From an uncultured Pseudomonas sp. (lineage in GTDB: Bacteria; Pseudomonadota; Gammaproteobacteria; Pseudomonadales; Pseudomonadaceae), in assembly GCF_913774235.1 (NCBI RefSeq), contig NZ_CAJYDW010000018.1, forward strand, positions 1 to 64,000: a stretch of 64,000 nucleotides of DNA, given 5' to 3'. Under the pieces are notes generated by a model, which had not been told where the DNA came from, searched no databases, and saw nothing but the letters and a program-made list of their open reading frames with translations. A program made the translations under genes and the position numbers. Position 1 is the stretch's first letter; the number at the start of each line of letters is the position of its first letter. This document shows, piece after piece, positions 9,700 through 18,548 of this stretch.

Positions 9700-11628
9700 A
9701 TGGGCACCTGGTTCAAGGATCTGAAGACGACCTACAAGCTGCTCCTGGGCTTTGGCAGTGTCCTGCTGCTGACCCTGGCCATCGCCGCGACCGGCTGGAG
9801 CGCCATCGGCATGCTGGTGCGCAGTAGTGATCGCCTGGCTGCCATCGGTGAACTCACCGCGGCCGCCAAGGACCTGCGCATCGCCCGCCTGGATTACGCG
9901 GGGCAAGCGAGCGAGGCGACTGCCGGGCAGGTCAAGGCACGGGTGGCGACGCTGCGGGAGCAGCAGGCAGCCCTGCAGCGCCTGGGGCTCGACGTGGCCA
10001 GCCAGAAGCTGCTAGACGAGCAAAGCGAATTGGCCGGCCGCTATGGGCAGACCTTCGCCGAGCAGGTGACCGCCCATGAACGCCAGGCCCAGGCGGCGGC
10101 GCTGCTCGGTACCCGCGCCGACCAGGCCTTGCAGGCGGTGGGCGAGATCGAGCAGAACCTGGCCAGCAGCGATGCGACGGAGCTCTATCCTGGCCAGCGC
10201 CTCGGCCAGTTCCGCGCCATCGGCCTGCTGGATCGCAAAGTCCGGGACGTGAGATACAGCCTGCAGAGCTATCTGCTCAGTGGCGATGCCGCTCAGGAAA
10301 GCAAGGCGACCGGTGACATGGCCACCACCATCGCCGAGCTGCAACGCCGCCTGGCCACGGCGTCCTCGCGCGATGCGCCCAGCCTGCGTCAGGCCGAGCA
10401 GGCGCTGCTGCATTACCAGCAATCCATCGGCGACTTCCAGGCCGCCCATCGCGAAGAGGCCAAGGCCGCCGAGACGCTGCGCCTGCTGGAAGATCACCTG
10501 CTCGAGATCGGGCGCCAATTGGCGACCCAGACCATCGCCCAGCGCGAGGGGGATAGCCAGAACGCCTATGGCCGCCTCGCCGGCATCAGCCTCCTGGCGC
10601 TGCTGGCCGGACTGCTCGCCGGCTGGATCATCACCCGCCAGCTGATCCCGCCACTGCAGGCGTCGCTGTGGCAGGCACGGCGCATCGCTGGCGGCGATCT
10701 GTCCGCCGCCGTCAGCGTGTCGCGGCGCGACGAACTCGGCCAGCTGCAAGCCAGCATGAGCGAGATGACCACCGGCCTGCGCGAGTTGGTCGGTCAGGTC
10801 CAGGAAGGCACCGCCCAGTTGCAGGGGGCGGCGCAAGGGTTTACCGCCAGCGCCGAGCGCACCCGCGAAGGCGTCGAGCGCCAGGGCCAGGAAACCCGCC
10901 TGGTGGCCACCGCCATCGTCGAGCTGACGGCCAGCGCCCAGGAGGTCGCTGCCCATGCGGAGATGGCCTCGCAGACCTCACAACAGGCGGAACGCGTAGC
11001 CAGTGAGGGCGATACCCAGGTGCGTCAGGCCATAGCCGCGGTGGACAGCCTCGCCGAGGAGATGCTAGAAGCCGGCACGGCGATGGATGCCCTGCTGAGC
11101 GAAAGCAAGCGCATCGGCACGGTCACCGGAGTGATCCGGACGGTGGCCGAGCAGACCAATCTGTTGGCGCTGAATGCCGCCATCGAGGCGGCACGAGCGG
11201 GCGAAGCCGGGCGTGGCTTCGCGGTGGTGGCCGATGAGGTACGCAACCTGGCTCGGACCGCCCAGCAGTCGGTGACCGAAATCGAGCGGATCGTCAGCGA
11301 TGTGCTGGGCCGAGCCGGTCAGGCGGCCGCCCGGGTGGACGCGAGCCGCGCGCAGACCGGTCAGGCCGTGACCCTGATCCAGCATGCCGGGGAGGCCCTG
11401 CGGCTCATCGGCGAGCAGGTCACGACCATGCAATCGATGAACCTGCAGATCGCCGCGGCGGCGGAAGAGCAGAGCCGGGTCGCGGGCGAGGTAGAGCGCA
11501 GTGTCCACGTCGTCGAGACGCTGGCGCAGAACAGCGTCAGTTCCAGCCAGGAGCTGACCGCGGCCAGCAGCGAGCTGGGGCAACTGGGTACGGAACTGGC
11601 GGCGCGCATCAGTCGCTTCCGACTGTAA
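9700..11628 (+). CDS. Methyl-accepting chemotaxis protein, HBM-like sensor domain
   Basis: Transmembrane chemoreceptor of 642 residues. One membrane helix lies at about residues 12-32, followed by a periplasmic region of about 260 residues, predicted mostly helical, and a second helix at about 293-313. A HAMP linker and a cytoplasmic signalling hairpin follow, with the conserved tip [20 protein letters not shown] near 484-503. The size of the periplasmic part fits the helical bimodular (HBM) sensors of McpS-type Pseudomonas receptors, which bind organic acids and related compounds. The start at 9700 has GGAG six bases upstream; an in-frame ATG at 9694 sits too close to it. A TGGTATACCA operator upstream suggests co-regulation with the N-heterocycle/methylamine genes. 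The ligand is unknown. Confidence 0.9.
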   Translation: MGTWFKDLKTTYKLLLGFGSVLLLTLAIAATGWSAIGMLVRSSDRLAAIGELTAAAKDLRIARLDYAGQASEATAGQVKARVATLREQQAALQRLGLDVASQKLLDEQSELAGRYGQTFAEQVTAHERQAQAAALLGTRADQALQAVGEIEQNLASSDATELYPGQRLGQFRAIGLLDRKVRDVRYSLQSYLLSGDAAQESKATGDMATTIAELQRRLATASSRDAPSLRQAEQALLHYQQSIGDFQAAHREEAKAAETLRLLEDHLLEIGRQLATQTIAQREGDSQNAYGRLAGISLLALLAGLLAGWIITRQLIPPLQASLWQARRIAGGDLSAAVSVSRRDELGQLQASMSEMTTGLRELVGQVQEGTAQLQGAAQGFTASAERTREGVERQGQETRLVATAIVELTASAQEVAAHAEMASQTSQQAERVASEGDTQVRQAIAAVDSLAEEMLEAGTAMDALLSESKRIGTVTGVIRTVAEQTNLLALNAAIEAARAGEAGRGFAVVADEVRNLARTAQQSVTEIERIVSDVLGRAGQAAARVDASRAQTGQAVTLIQHAGEALRLIGEQVTTMQSMNLQIAAAAEEQSRVAGEVERSVHVVETLAQNSVSSSQELTAASSELGQLGTELAARISRFRL

Positions 11629-11636
11629 TGCCGGAG

Positions 11637-11665
11637 CGCCATCCACCCGTGCGGCGTGGATGGCG
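11637..11665. terminator. Stem-loop between convergent genes
   Basis: CGCCATCCAC (11637-11646) pairs with GTGGATGGCG (11656-11665) around a 9-nt loop, between the ends of the chemoreceptor (11628) and the convergent binding-protein gene (11692). There is no clear T-run on either side, so termination on either strand is inferred from position and the 10-bp GC-rich stem. Confidence 0.5.
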
Positions 11666-11691
11666 TCGCGAGGGATGCTCTGATCCGTCCG

Positions 11692-12624
11692 TTAACGCTT
11701 CAGGTCGTTCTCGACCACCGGCATACCAGGCGCACCGCCGCGGGTCGTCACGCCTTTCATCCAGGCTGCCAGCACCTCGGGATGGCCCTTGAGCCAATCG
11801 CGGGCAGCGCGCCGCGGATTGACGTTCTGGTTGAGCACCTGGTCCATCAGTTCGTTTTCCATGGCGACGGTGAAGGAGAGGTTTTCCAGCAGCTTGCCGA
11901 CGTTGGGACAGCGGCGGCGCAGGGAACCGTTGGCTACCGTGTAGACGGTAGAGCTGCCGTAGTTTTCACCGAAGTAGCGATCCGCACCGGCCAGGTACTC
12001 GAGGTCGAGTTTGGTGTTCATCGGGTGGGGTTCCCAGGCGAGAAAGACTACCGGCTGCTTGAGCACCATAAAGTTCTTCGCCGTCGCGATCATCACCGCT
12101 TCGCTCTTCTCCTCCAGGGTGAAGTGACCGAGGCCGTAGGCATTGTCGGCGATCATTCGCGCGATCCGGGCGGAACCCGAGCTGTCCTTCACGCCATAGA
12201 TGACCTTGCCGAATTCTTCCTGTCGCGCGGCGAGGTCGTCCACGGTCTTGACCCCGGCCTCGTAGGTGTAGCGGGGCACCGCCAGGGTGTAGCGAGCGCC
12301 CTGGAGGTTCGCCCTGATGACGTCGACGGAGGTCCGGTACTGGTCCAGTTCCGCCTTCTGGCTGGGCATCCAGTTGCCCATGAGCACGTCCAGCTCACCG
12401 GAGGCGAGTTGCTTGAAGGTCTCGGGGATGCTCAGGCGCTCGATCGCGGTCTGGTAGTCGAGTCGCTCCAGGAGAAAGCGGGCGACGCTGGTAATGACGG
12501 TGGTATCGGTCCAACCGATTTCCGCGAAGCTGATGGTCTGGCAGCTGGCTTCCTCCGCCGCCACCGCGGTTTGCGCTGACACCGCCAGCACCAGGCCCGC
12601 TACCAACCATCCCTTGTTCTTCAT
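11692..12624 (-). CDS. Orphan glycine betaine/choline-type ABC binding protein
   Basis: 310-residue periplasmic binding protein with a Sec signal peptide (MKNKGWLVAGLVLAVSAQTA, cleavage near AVAA-EEA). The mature part is an OpuAC/ChoX-type domain (ISFAEIGWTDTTVITSVA, VLMGNWMPSQ, VFLAWEPHPMN). The Trp/Tyr-rich segments are those that cage quaternary amines in this family. No permease or ATPase of the OpuA/ProU kind is adjacent, so it probably feeds a core transporter encoded elsewhere, as the orphan choline and carnitine binding proteins of Pseudomonas do. Choline, betaine, carnitine or another quaternary amine such as a pyridinium betaine are possible ligands. Confidence 0.85.
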   Translation of the reverse strand: MKNKGWLVAGLVLAVSAQTAVAAEEASCQTISFAEIGWTDTTVITSVARFLLERLDYQTAIERLSIPETFKQLASGELDVLMGNWMPSQKAELDQYRTSVDVIRANLQGARYTLAVPRYTYEAGVKTVDDLAARQEEFGKVIYGVKDSSGSARIARMIADNAYGLGHFTLEEKSEAVMIATAKNFMVLKQPVVFLAWEPHPMNTKLDLEYLAGADRYFGENYGSSTVYTVANGSLRRRCPNVGKLLENLSFTVAMENELMDQVLNQNVNPRRAARDWLKGHPEVLAAWMKGVTTRGGAPGMPVVENDLKR

Positions 12625-12911
12625 GACCTGATCCCCTTTGGCCTGACCACAGGGGGCGCTCGGTTTGTCTTGCGCGAGCGAGCGACCATCCCTGCCGTGC
12701 GTTGTGCTGTGGTGCGAAAGTCGAGCGGAGGTCTACGACGAAACCGTCTGGAACGGGCTTCTGCCGGACTGATTGTTTGGTAGGGAAGTAGCGAATGCAA
12801 AGACGCTTCGATGAGCGGCGACCGGTAGCGATTGACTGGTCGCGCTCTTGCCGGAGGGAAACTTTCAGCGGAGGTGAAGCGCGGAGCAGCCCGGCTGCCG
12901 CTCCGCTCGAC

Positions 12912-14054
12912 TCAGTGTGCTGCCGCCTTGCTCAGATCGGCATCGTTCCATTCGCTGTAGACGCAGGCGTCGCTGGCGGCCCAGCGCAGGCGTACCACCT
13001 GGCCCGGCTGCAGGCCCGGGGCATGGGCCAGCGACTTGACCATCAACTGGGCGCCGCCCGCGGTCTGCAGGGTACAGCTCTGACTTTCGCCGAGGAACAA
13101 GGCCTCGCCGACCCGCGCGGAGATCTCGTTCCAGCCCGCCGGCTTCGGCGCGGTGGCCGCCTGTTCGGTGGTCAGCAGATGAAGCTTTTCTGGGCGCAGC
13201 ATCAGCAGCAACGGCAGGTTCGGGCGGACGCCTGTGGTGGGCCGCATCGCCAGTTCCTGCCCTTCGAAGTCGCAGTGGGCCTGGGCGCGAGCGGTGACGC
13301 GAAGGAAATTGGAGTTGCCGAGGAAGGCGGCGACGAAGGCGTTCGGCGGATTCTGGTAGAGGTCGTAGCCACTGCCCAGGCCGACGATGCGCCCATGGCT
13401 GAAGATGGCGATGCGCTGGGACAGCCGCAGGGCCTCCTCCTGGTCGTGGGTCACATAGACGATGGTGATGCCCAGGCGACGGTGCAGTTGGCGCAGTTCG
13501 TCCTGCAGGTCTTCGCGCAGCTTCTTGTCCAGGGCGCCCAGGGGTTCGTCCATCAGCAAAATGCGCGGCTCGTACACCAGTGCCCGAGCGATGGCCACCC
13601 GCTGCTGTTGACCGCCGGAGAGCTGCGCCGGCCGGCGATGGGCGAAGGCTTCCAGCTGCACCAGGCGCAGCATGGCGTCCACCCGCTTGTTGCGCTCGGC
13701 GGCGCCGATCTTGCGGATGTCCAGGGGGAAGCCGATGTTGTCGCGCACCGACAGATGCGGGAACAGCGAATAGCGCTGGAACACCATGCCGATGTCGCGC
13801 TGGTGCGGTGGCACCCGCAGCAGCGAGCGGCCGGCTACGTCGATGGCGCCGGAGCTGGGCGTCTCGAAACCCGCCAGCATCGACAGGGTGGTGGATTTGC
13901 CCGAGCCGCTGGAGCCCAGGAAGGTGAGGAATTCGCCCTCCTGGATGTCCAGCGAGAGGTCGTCCACCGCGGTGAAGTCGCCATAGTGCTTGTTGAGATT
14001 CTGCAGGCGGACCAGGGGGGCCGCGGCGGTGGTGTTCTGAAGGACGGCGCTCAT
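12912..14054 (-). CDS. ABC importer ATPase, spermidine/putrescine (PotA/PotG) type
   Basis: 380-residue ATPase with Walker A GSSGSGKST, signature LSGGQQQR, Walker B RILLMDEPLGALD and switch histidine VTHDQEEA. A C-terminal TOBE-type regulatory domain follows from about residue 290. It is the last gene of a four-gene operon (binding protein, two permeases, ATPase), 16 bp after the second permease. The class transports polyamines and many other small organic cations and acids. An upstream TGGTATTCCA site ties the operon to the neighbouring N-heterocycle regulon. Confidence 0.92.
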   Translation of the reverse strand: MSAVLQNTTAAAPLVRLQNLNKHYGDFTAVDDLSLDIQEGEFLTFLGSSGSGKSTTLSMLAGFETPSSGAIDVAGRSLLRVPPHQRDIGMVFQRYSLFPHLSVRDNIGFPLDIRKIGAAERNKRVDAMLRLVQLEAFAHRRPAQLSGGQQQRVAIARALVYEPRILLMDEPLGALDKKLREDLQDELRQLHRRLGITIVYVTHDQEEALRLSQRIAIFSHGRIVGLGSGYDLYQNPPNAFVAAFLGNSNFLRVTARAQAHCDFEGQELAMRPTTGVRPNLPLLLMLRPEKLHLLTTEQAATAPKPAGWNEISARVGEALFLGESQSCTLQTAGGAQLMVKSLAHAPGLQPGQVVRLRWAASDACVYSEWNDADLSKAAAH

Positions 14055-14070
14055 GGCAGGGCTCCGGGTA

Positions 14071-14880
14071 TCAGCGGGATTGGGGTTGGCGGCGGCGCAG
14101 CAGGGCAGCGGCGAGCATCACCAGCAGGGAAAGACCGATCAGGACGGTGGAGGCCACGGCGATCACCGGCGTCAGGTCCTGGCGCAGGGTGGACCACATC
14201 TTCACCGGCAGGGTCTGCAGGTTGGGACTGGCCATCATCACGCTCAGCACCACCTCGTCCCAGGACACCAGGAAGGCGAACAGCGCCCCGGCGAACACGC
14301 CCGGCCAGATGCCCGGCAAGGTCACCCGGTAGATGGCCTGCAGGCGCGAGGCACCGCAGATCACCGCCGCATCCTCGATGGACTGATCGAAGAGCTTGAG
14401 CGAGTTGATGATGGCGATCAGCGCGAAGGGCAGGGCGACGATCACGTGGCTGACCACGAAGGCCAGCAGGGTGCCGGTATAGCCCAGGCGCAGGAACAGC
14501 GCATAGATGGCCACGGCGATCACCACCAGCGGCACGATCATCGGCAGGGTGAAGATCGCATAGAGCGTCTTGCGTCCGGGAAACTTGCCACGCACCAGGG
14601 CGAAGGCGCAGGGCAGCGCCAGGGCCACCGAGACCAGGGTGGTCAGCAGCGCCACCTTGAGGCTGGCCAGGGCGGCCTGCATCCATTCCGGGTTGGCGAA
14701 GAATTGCTGGTACCACTTCAGCGTCCAGCCCGGCGGGGGGAAGACCAGCCACTGGGAGGAGCCGAACGACAGCAGCACGATGAAGACGATGGGCAGCAGC
14801 AGTACCGCGGCTATGGCGCCGGTGATCAGCAGCAGGCCGCCGCGCAGGCGCCAGCCGATGGCGTTGGGAGTCAGCAGCAT
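14071..14880 (-). CDS. ABC importer permease, PotC/PotI type
   Basis: 269-residue integral membrane protein with about six hydrophobic segments. Near residue 180 it has the coupling motif of binding-protein-dependent permeases (EDAAVICGASRLQAIYRVTL, an EAA-type loop). It follows the first permease gene by 3 bp. With that permease it would form the membrane channel driven by the ATPase at 12912-14054. Confidence 0.92.
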   Translation of the reverse strand: MLLTPNAIGWRLRGGLLLITGAIAAVLLLPIVFIVLLSFGSSQWLVFPPPGWTLKWYQQFFANPEWMQAALASLKVALLTTLVSVALALPCAFALVRGKFPGRKTLYAIFTLPMIVPLVVIAVAIYALFLRLGYTGTLLAFVVSHVIVALPFALIAIINSLKLFDQSIEDAAVICGASRLQAIYRVTLPGIWPGVFAGALFAFLVSWDEVVLSVMMASPNLQTLPVKMWSTLRQDLTPVIAVASTVLIGLSLLVMLAAALLRRRQPQSR

Positions 14881-14883
14881 GGG

Positions 14884-15810
14884 TCACCTCGCGTTCTGGG
14901 GGTCGACCGGGGATTCCGGCTGCAAGCGCAGATAGAGGGCGAACAGCACCAGGGCGATGACGATCAGCAAGGCCGCGGCGGCGCTGGCCAGTCCCCAGTT
15001 CAGGAAGGATTGCACCTGCTGGATGATGAACTCCGGCAGCATCATGTTCTGCGCCCCGCCCAGCAGTGCCGGGGTGACGTAGTAGCCGAGGGACATGACG
15101 AACACCATCAGCGCCCCCGAGCCCAGGCCCGACCGACACATGGGCAGGAACACCTTGCGGAAGTTGGTCCAGGGGCTGGCGCCGCAGATGGCGCCCGCCT
15201 GCAGCACCATGGGGTCCATGGCTTGCAGGGTGGCCTGCAGCGGCAGCACGATGAAGGGGATCATGATGTAGGTCATGCCGATCACCACCCCGGTGAGGTT
15301 GTTGACCAGCGCCAACGGTTCGTCGATCAGGCCGGCGGCCAGCAGCAGCTTGTTCACCACCCCCGAGCCCTGCAACAGCACCAGCCAGGCATAGGTGCGG
15401 GCGAGCAGGCTGGTCCACATCGACAGCAGCACGATGTTGAACAGCAGCCGGCCCCAGCCGCGCGGCATCAGGGTGATGGTCCAGGCCAGCGGAAAGCCGA
15501 TCAGCACGCTGAACAGGGTCACCAGGGCGGCGACCCCGAAGGTGTTGAGCAACACCTGGGCGTAGGCGCCGTTGGCGAACAGGGTCTGGTAGTTGCCCAG
15601 TCCTGGCACAGGTTCAAGAAAGCCCCGCAGCAGCAGGCCAATCAGCGGAATCAGGAAGAACAGGCCGAGGAACAGCAGGGCAGGGACGAGATGACTCGCC
15701 CCCTTCCAGCGTACGGCCCTCTCGCCCCGGTCGCGCGCTGGGTCGTTCACCCCGCGCTTGGGGTCCGTGGCGGTGCCGAGCACCGCCCGGCTGGAGCTCG
15801 AGGCGGACAT
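14884..15810 (-). CDS. ABC importer permease, PotB/PotH type
   Basis: 308-residue membrane protein. A hydrophilic N-terminus of about 35 residues precedes six predicted membrane helices, and an EAA-type loop is visible (MDPMVLQAGAICGASPWTNF). It starts 1 bp after the binding-protein stop (15812) and is followed by its partner permease. The long N-terminal tail is usual for PotB/PotH homologues. Confidence 0.92.
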   Translation of the reverse strand: MSASSSSRAVLGTATDPKRGVNDPARDRGERAVRWKGASHLVPALLFLGLFFLIPLIGLLLRGFLEPVPGLGNYQTLFANGAYAQVLLNTFGVAALVTLFSVLIGFPLAWTITLMPRGWGRLLFNIVLLSMWTSLLARTYAWLVLLQGSGVVNKLLLAAGLIDEPLALVNNLTGVVIGMTYIMIPFIVLPLQATLQAMDPMVLQAGAICGASPWTNFRKVFLPMCRSGLGSGALMVFVMSLGYYVTPALLGGAQNMMLPEFIIQQVQSFLNWGLASAAAALLIVIALVLFALYLRLQPESPVDPQNAR

Positions 15811-15811
15811 G

Positions 15812-16834
15812 TCATTTCACCAGCCATTCGTTCCAGCGACTGGCGATCTCGCTACCATGCTGGGCCCAGTAGGCGAAGTCCAGGGTCACCTGCTCGCTGG
15901 CGTAGGCCGTGGGCAGGTTCTTGGCCAGGTCGGGCGTCAGCTTGGCGACGCTGTCGACATTGACCGGCGCGTAGGCGGTGAGGTTGGCGAAGTCCGCCTG
16001 GCCCTTGGCGCCACTCGCCTCGGCGAGAAACTTCATGGCCGCGTCCTTGTTCTTGGCGCCCTTGGGCACCACCAGCATGTCGGCCATGACCAGGTTCTGC
16101 TTCCAGCTCACGCCGACCGGCGCGCCGTCCTGCTGCAGGGCATAGACCCGGCCGTTCCAGAACTGGCCCAGGGTCGCTTCACCGGAGGCGAGCAACTGCT
16201 GGGACTGGGCGCCACCGCCCCACCAGACGATATCCTTCTTGATGGTGTCGAGCTTCTTGAAGGCGCGGTCCAGGTCCAGCGGATAGAGCTTGTCCTTGGG
16301 TACGCCATCGGCCAGCAGCGCCAATTCGAGCACGCCGGGACTCGGCCACTTGTAGAGGGCGCGCTTGCCGGGGTAGGTGGCGGTATCGAACAGCGCCGAC
16401 CAATCCTGGGGCTGCTTGCTGCCCAGCTTGCCCTGGTTGTAGCCGAGCACGAAGGAGAAGAAGAAGGAACCCACCGCGTGATCGTTGACGAAGCGCGGAT
16501 CGATCTTGGTCCGGTCGATGGTCTTGAAGTCCAGGGGTTCGAGCAGCCCTTGCTGGGCGGCGCGCAGGGCGAAGTCCGCTTCCACGTCGACCACGTCCCA
16601 CTGGACGTTACCGCTTTGCACCATGGCCTGCAGCTTGCCGTAGTCGGTAGGGCCGTCCTGCACCACCTGAATGCCGGTCTGCTGGGTGAAGGGCTCGGCC
16701 CAGGCTTTCTTCTGGGCGTCCTGGGTGGTACCGCCCCAACTGGTGAAGTTGAGGCTTTCCGCCTGGGCTTGAGCGCCCAGGGTGGCCAGCAGGCCGGCGA
16801 CGACCACGGTTACGACTTTGCGCTTCAGCAACAT
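15812..16834 (-). CDS. ABC importer binding protein, PotD/PotF type
   Basis: 340-residue periplasmic protein with a Sec signal peptide (MLLKRKVVTVVVAGLLATLG, cleavage after AQA-ES). The mature domain is of the bacterial extracellular solute-binding 1/8 kind (LNFTSWGGTTQDAQKKAWAE at its start). It is the first gene of the importer operon. PotD homologues bind polyamines, but this branch also includes binders of aromatic and betaine-like substrates. The TGGTATTCCA site at 16979 suggests induction with the adjacent catabolic genes, so a pyridine betaine or breakdown intermediate is a reasonable candidate ligand. Confidence 0.9.
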   Translation of the reverse strand: MLLKRKVVTVVVAGLLATLGAQAQAESLNFTSWGGTTQDAQKKAWAEPFTQQTGIQVVQDGPTDYGKLQAMVQSGNVQWDVVDVEADFALRAAQQGLLEPLDFKTIDRTKIDPRFVNDHAVGSFFFSFVLGYNQGKLGSKQPQDWSALFDTATYPGKRALYKWPSPGVLELALLADGVPKDKLYPLDLDRAFKKLDTIKKDIVWWGGGAQSQQLLASGEATLGQFWNGRVYALQQDGAPVGVSWKQNLVMADMLVVPKGAKNKDAAMKFLAEASGAKGQADFANLTAYAPVNVDSVAKLTPDLAKNLPTAYASEQVTLDFAYWAQHGSEIASRWNEWLVK

Positions 16835-16978
16835 CTTGATGCCCTCTCTGTTATTGGATCAACGCGGCCTGGAGACCTCGTTCGTTCTAAGAGCAGTGCG
16901 GCCAGGGGCCAGAAAAAGGAGGCCTTGACTTGTTCTATCGGGCCCGTCTGAATCAGGCCTTGGCGTAATTCGATATTA

Positions 16979-16988
16979 TGGTATTCCA
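16979..16988. promoter_or_regulatory. TGGTATTCCA operator upstream of the PotD-type operon
   Basis: One mismatch from the palindrome TGGTATACCA, about 145 bp upstream of the binding-protein ATG (16834) and just past the end of the ribB-like gene (17025). The surrounding bases (ATTATGGTATTCCAAA) are AT-rich like the perfect copies at 24114 and 24202. Confidence 0.5.
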
Positions 16989-17024
16989 AACCTTTTGCAA
17001 GCTTTCCCGCATGACGTTTTGCCA

Positions 17025-18134
17025 TCAGCCGGAGAAGGGCAGGGTCTCGACGATTTCCAGCTCGTAGCCGGTCAGGCCGGCATAGCGCAGCGGCAGGCCG
17101 AGGTGGCGAATGCGGCCGACGCCCAGGTCCTGCAGGATCTGGGCCCCGGTCCCCACTTCGGCATAGATGCGTGACTGGGAGCGCTCGAACAGCCGTCTGG
17201 GCTGGGTCAGCGAGGGCACCCGGGCGAGCAGGGCCTGGGAGGATTCGTGGTTGGCCAGCACTACGACGATGCCATGGCCTTCCTCGGCGACGCGTTGCAG
17301 TGCGGCCCACAGGGTCCAGCTCGGCGGACCGCTGTACTCGGCGCCGACCAGGTCGCGCAGCGGGTCCAGGGCGTGGACGCGCACCAGGGTGGGCGTCTCG
17401 CGGTCGAGGTCGCCCATCACCATGGCCAGGTGGACGCCACCTTCGATGCGGTCCTCGTAGGTCAGCAGGCGGAAGGTACCGTGCACGGTAGGCAGCTCGC
17501 TCTCGCCGATGCGGACCACGGTGTGCTCATGGCGTAGCCGGTAGTGGATGAGGTCGGCGATGGTGCCGAGCTTGATGCCATGGCGTTCGCCGAAATGCTC
17601 CAGGTCCGGGCGCCGGGCCATGCTGCCATCGTCGTTCATCACCTCGACGATCACCGCGGACGGATCGCGCCCGGCCAGGCGGGCCAGATCGCAACCGGCC
17701 TCGGTGTGGCCGGCACGGGTCAGCACGCCGCCATCGCGGGCGCGCAGGGGAAAGATATGGCCGGGCTGGACCAGGTCGCGAGGGGTGGCATCAGGCGCCA
17801 CTGCGGCTTCGATGGTGCGGGCCCGGTCGGCGGCGGAGATGCCGGTGGTGACCCCGGTGGCCGCCTCGATGGAGACGGTGAAAGCGGTACCGTGTACCGT
17901 GCCGTTGTCGCTGACCATCTGCATCAGGTTGAGCTGGCGGCAGCGCTCTTCGGTGAGGGTTAGGCAAATCAGACCGCGGGCTTCTCGGGCCATAAAGCTG
18001 ATCGCCTCGGGGGTACAGGCGTCGGCGGCCAGCAGGATGTCACCTTCGTTCTCGCGGTCTTCGTCGTCGACCAGGATGACCATCTTGCCGGCACGGAAAT
18101 CCTCGATGATCGCTTCGATGGGATGAATGGCCAC
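17025..18134 (-). CDS. ribB: 3,4-dihydroxy-2-butanone-4-phosphate synthase with degenerate GTP cyclohydrolase II domain
   Basis: 369-residue RibBA-like protein. The N-terminal half is a DHBP synthase ([17 protein letters not shown], plus [16 protein letters not shown]), which makes the four-carbon precursor of riboflavin. The C-terminal half resembles GTP cyclohydrolase II, but the Cys-rich zinc motif (C..GD..S.RCDC) is replaced by a stretch without cysteines ([16 protein letters not shown]), so cyclohydrolase activity is unlikely. I place the start at the GTG at 18134, preceded by GAGG; the frame is open to 18215 but a TGGTATACCA operator lies there. A flavin-synthesis gene here would supply FMN for the neighbouring FMNH2-dependent oxygenase. 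Confidence 0.88.
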   Translation of the reverse strand: MAIHPIEAIIEDFRAGKMVILVDDEDRENEGDILLAADACTPEAISFMAREARGLICLTLTEERCRQLNLMQMVSDNGTVHGTAFTVSIEAATGVTTGISAADRARTIEAAVAPDATPRDLVQPGHIFPLRARDGGVLTRAGHTEAGCDLARLAGRDPSAVIVEVMNDDGSMARRPDLEHFGERHGIKLGTIADLIHYRLRHEHTVVRIGESELPTVHGTFRLLTYEDRIEGGVHLAMVMGDLDRETPTLVRVHALDPLRDLVGAEYSGPPSWTLWAALQRVAEEGHGIVVVLANHESSQALLARVPSLTQPRRLFERSQSRIYAEVGTGAQILQDLGVGRIRHLGLPLRYAGLTGYELEIVETLPFSG

Positions 18135-18164
18135 GGTAACCTCACGGGTAGGCTGAATTGCTTT

Positions 18165-18181
18165 GTAATCTGGTATACCAT
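18165..18181. promoter_or_regulatory. GTAATCTGGTATACCAT operator between ribB and the DUF1330 gene
   Basis: A 17-bp sequence identical to the one at 24196-24212, with the perfect palindrome TGGTATACCA at 18171-18180. It lies 37 bp upstream of the ribB GTG and 33 bp upstream of the DUF1330 ATG, so a regulator bound here would act on both divergent genes. Confidence 0.65.
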
Positions 18182-18213
18182 GAGACAAACCACGGCGAAA
18201 GAGGTGAAACTCC

Positions 18214-18501
18214 ATGAAAGGTTATTGGATTGCCCAGGTCGACGTGACCGATCCCGACGCCTATCGCGGCTATACCGACCGTGCCCCTGCGGCCTTCGCC
18301 CGCTATGGCGGTCGCTTCCTCGCCCGGGGTGGACGGGCCGAGCAACTGGAGGGGGACGGTTGGGCGACGCGCCGGGTGGTAATCGAATTCGATTCCTACG
18401 AGCAGGCGCTAGCCTGCTATCGCTCGGCGGAATACCAGGAGGCCTGCGGCCATCGGCAGTCGGCGGCGAGGGCGGAGATCTTCATCGTCGAGGGCGTGTG
18501 A
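18214..18501 (+). CDS. DUF1330-family protein
   Basis: 95-residue small protein with the DUF1330 pattern: MKGYWIAQVDVTDPDAYRGY at the start, GRFLARGG in the middle and VVIEFDSYEQALACYRSAEY near residue 65. The family adopts a dimeric alpha+beta (ferredoxin-like) barrel similar to small monooxygenases and muconolactone isomerases; no reaction is established for most members. GGTGAAA precedes the ATG at a normal distance. Sharing a perfect operator with ribB places it in the same catabolic regulon, perhaps acting on a ring-opening product. Confidence 0.85.
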   Translation: MKGYWIAQVDVTDPDAYRGYTDRAPAAFARYGGRFLARGGRAEQLEGDGWATRRVVIEFDSYEQALACYRSAEYQEACGHRQSAARAEIFIVEGV

Positions 18502-18510
18502 TGGTGTGCG

Positions 18511-18530
18511 GGCGTGGTTGAAGCCACGCC
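18511..18530. terminator. Short hairpin between convergent DUF1330 and GntR genes
   Basis: GGCGTGG (18511-18517) and CCACGCC (18524-18530) form a 7-bp GC-rich stem around TTGAAG, in the 47-bp gap between the converging genes. There is no T-run, so termination is tentative. Confidence 0.35.
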
Positions 18531-18548
18531 TGGCGTCTACAAGACGGC

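Noticed and set aside
14053-15963. 636-codon plus-strand frame across the two permease genes
   Set aside because: Antisense to two well-supported ABC permeases; the predicted product is Gln/His/Gly-rich without motifs.
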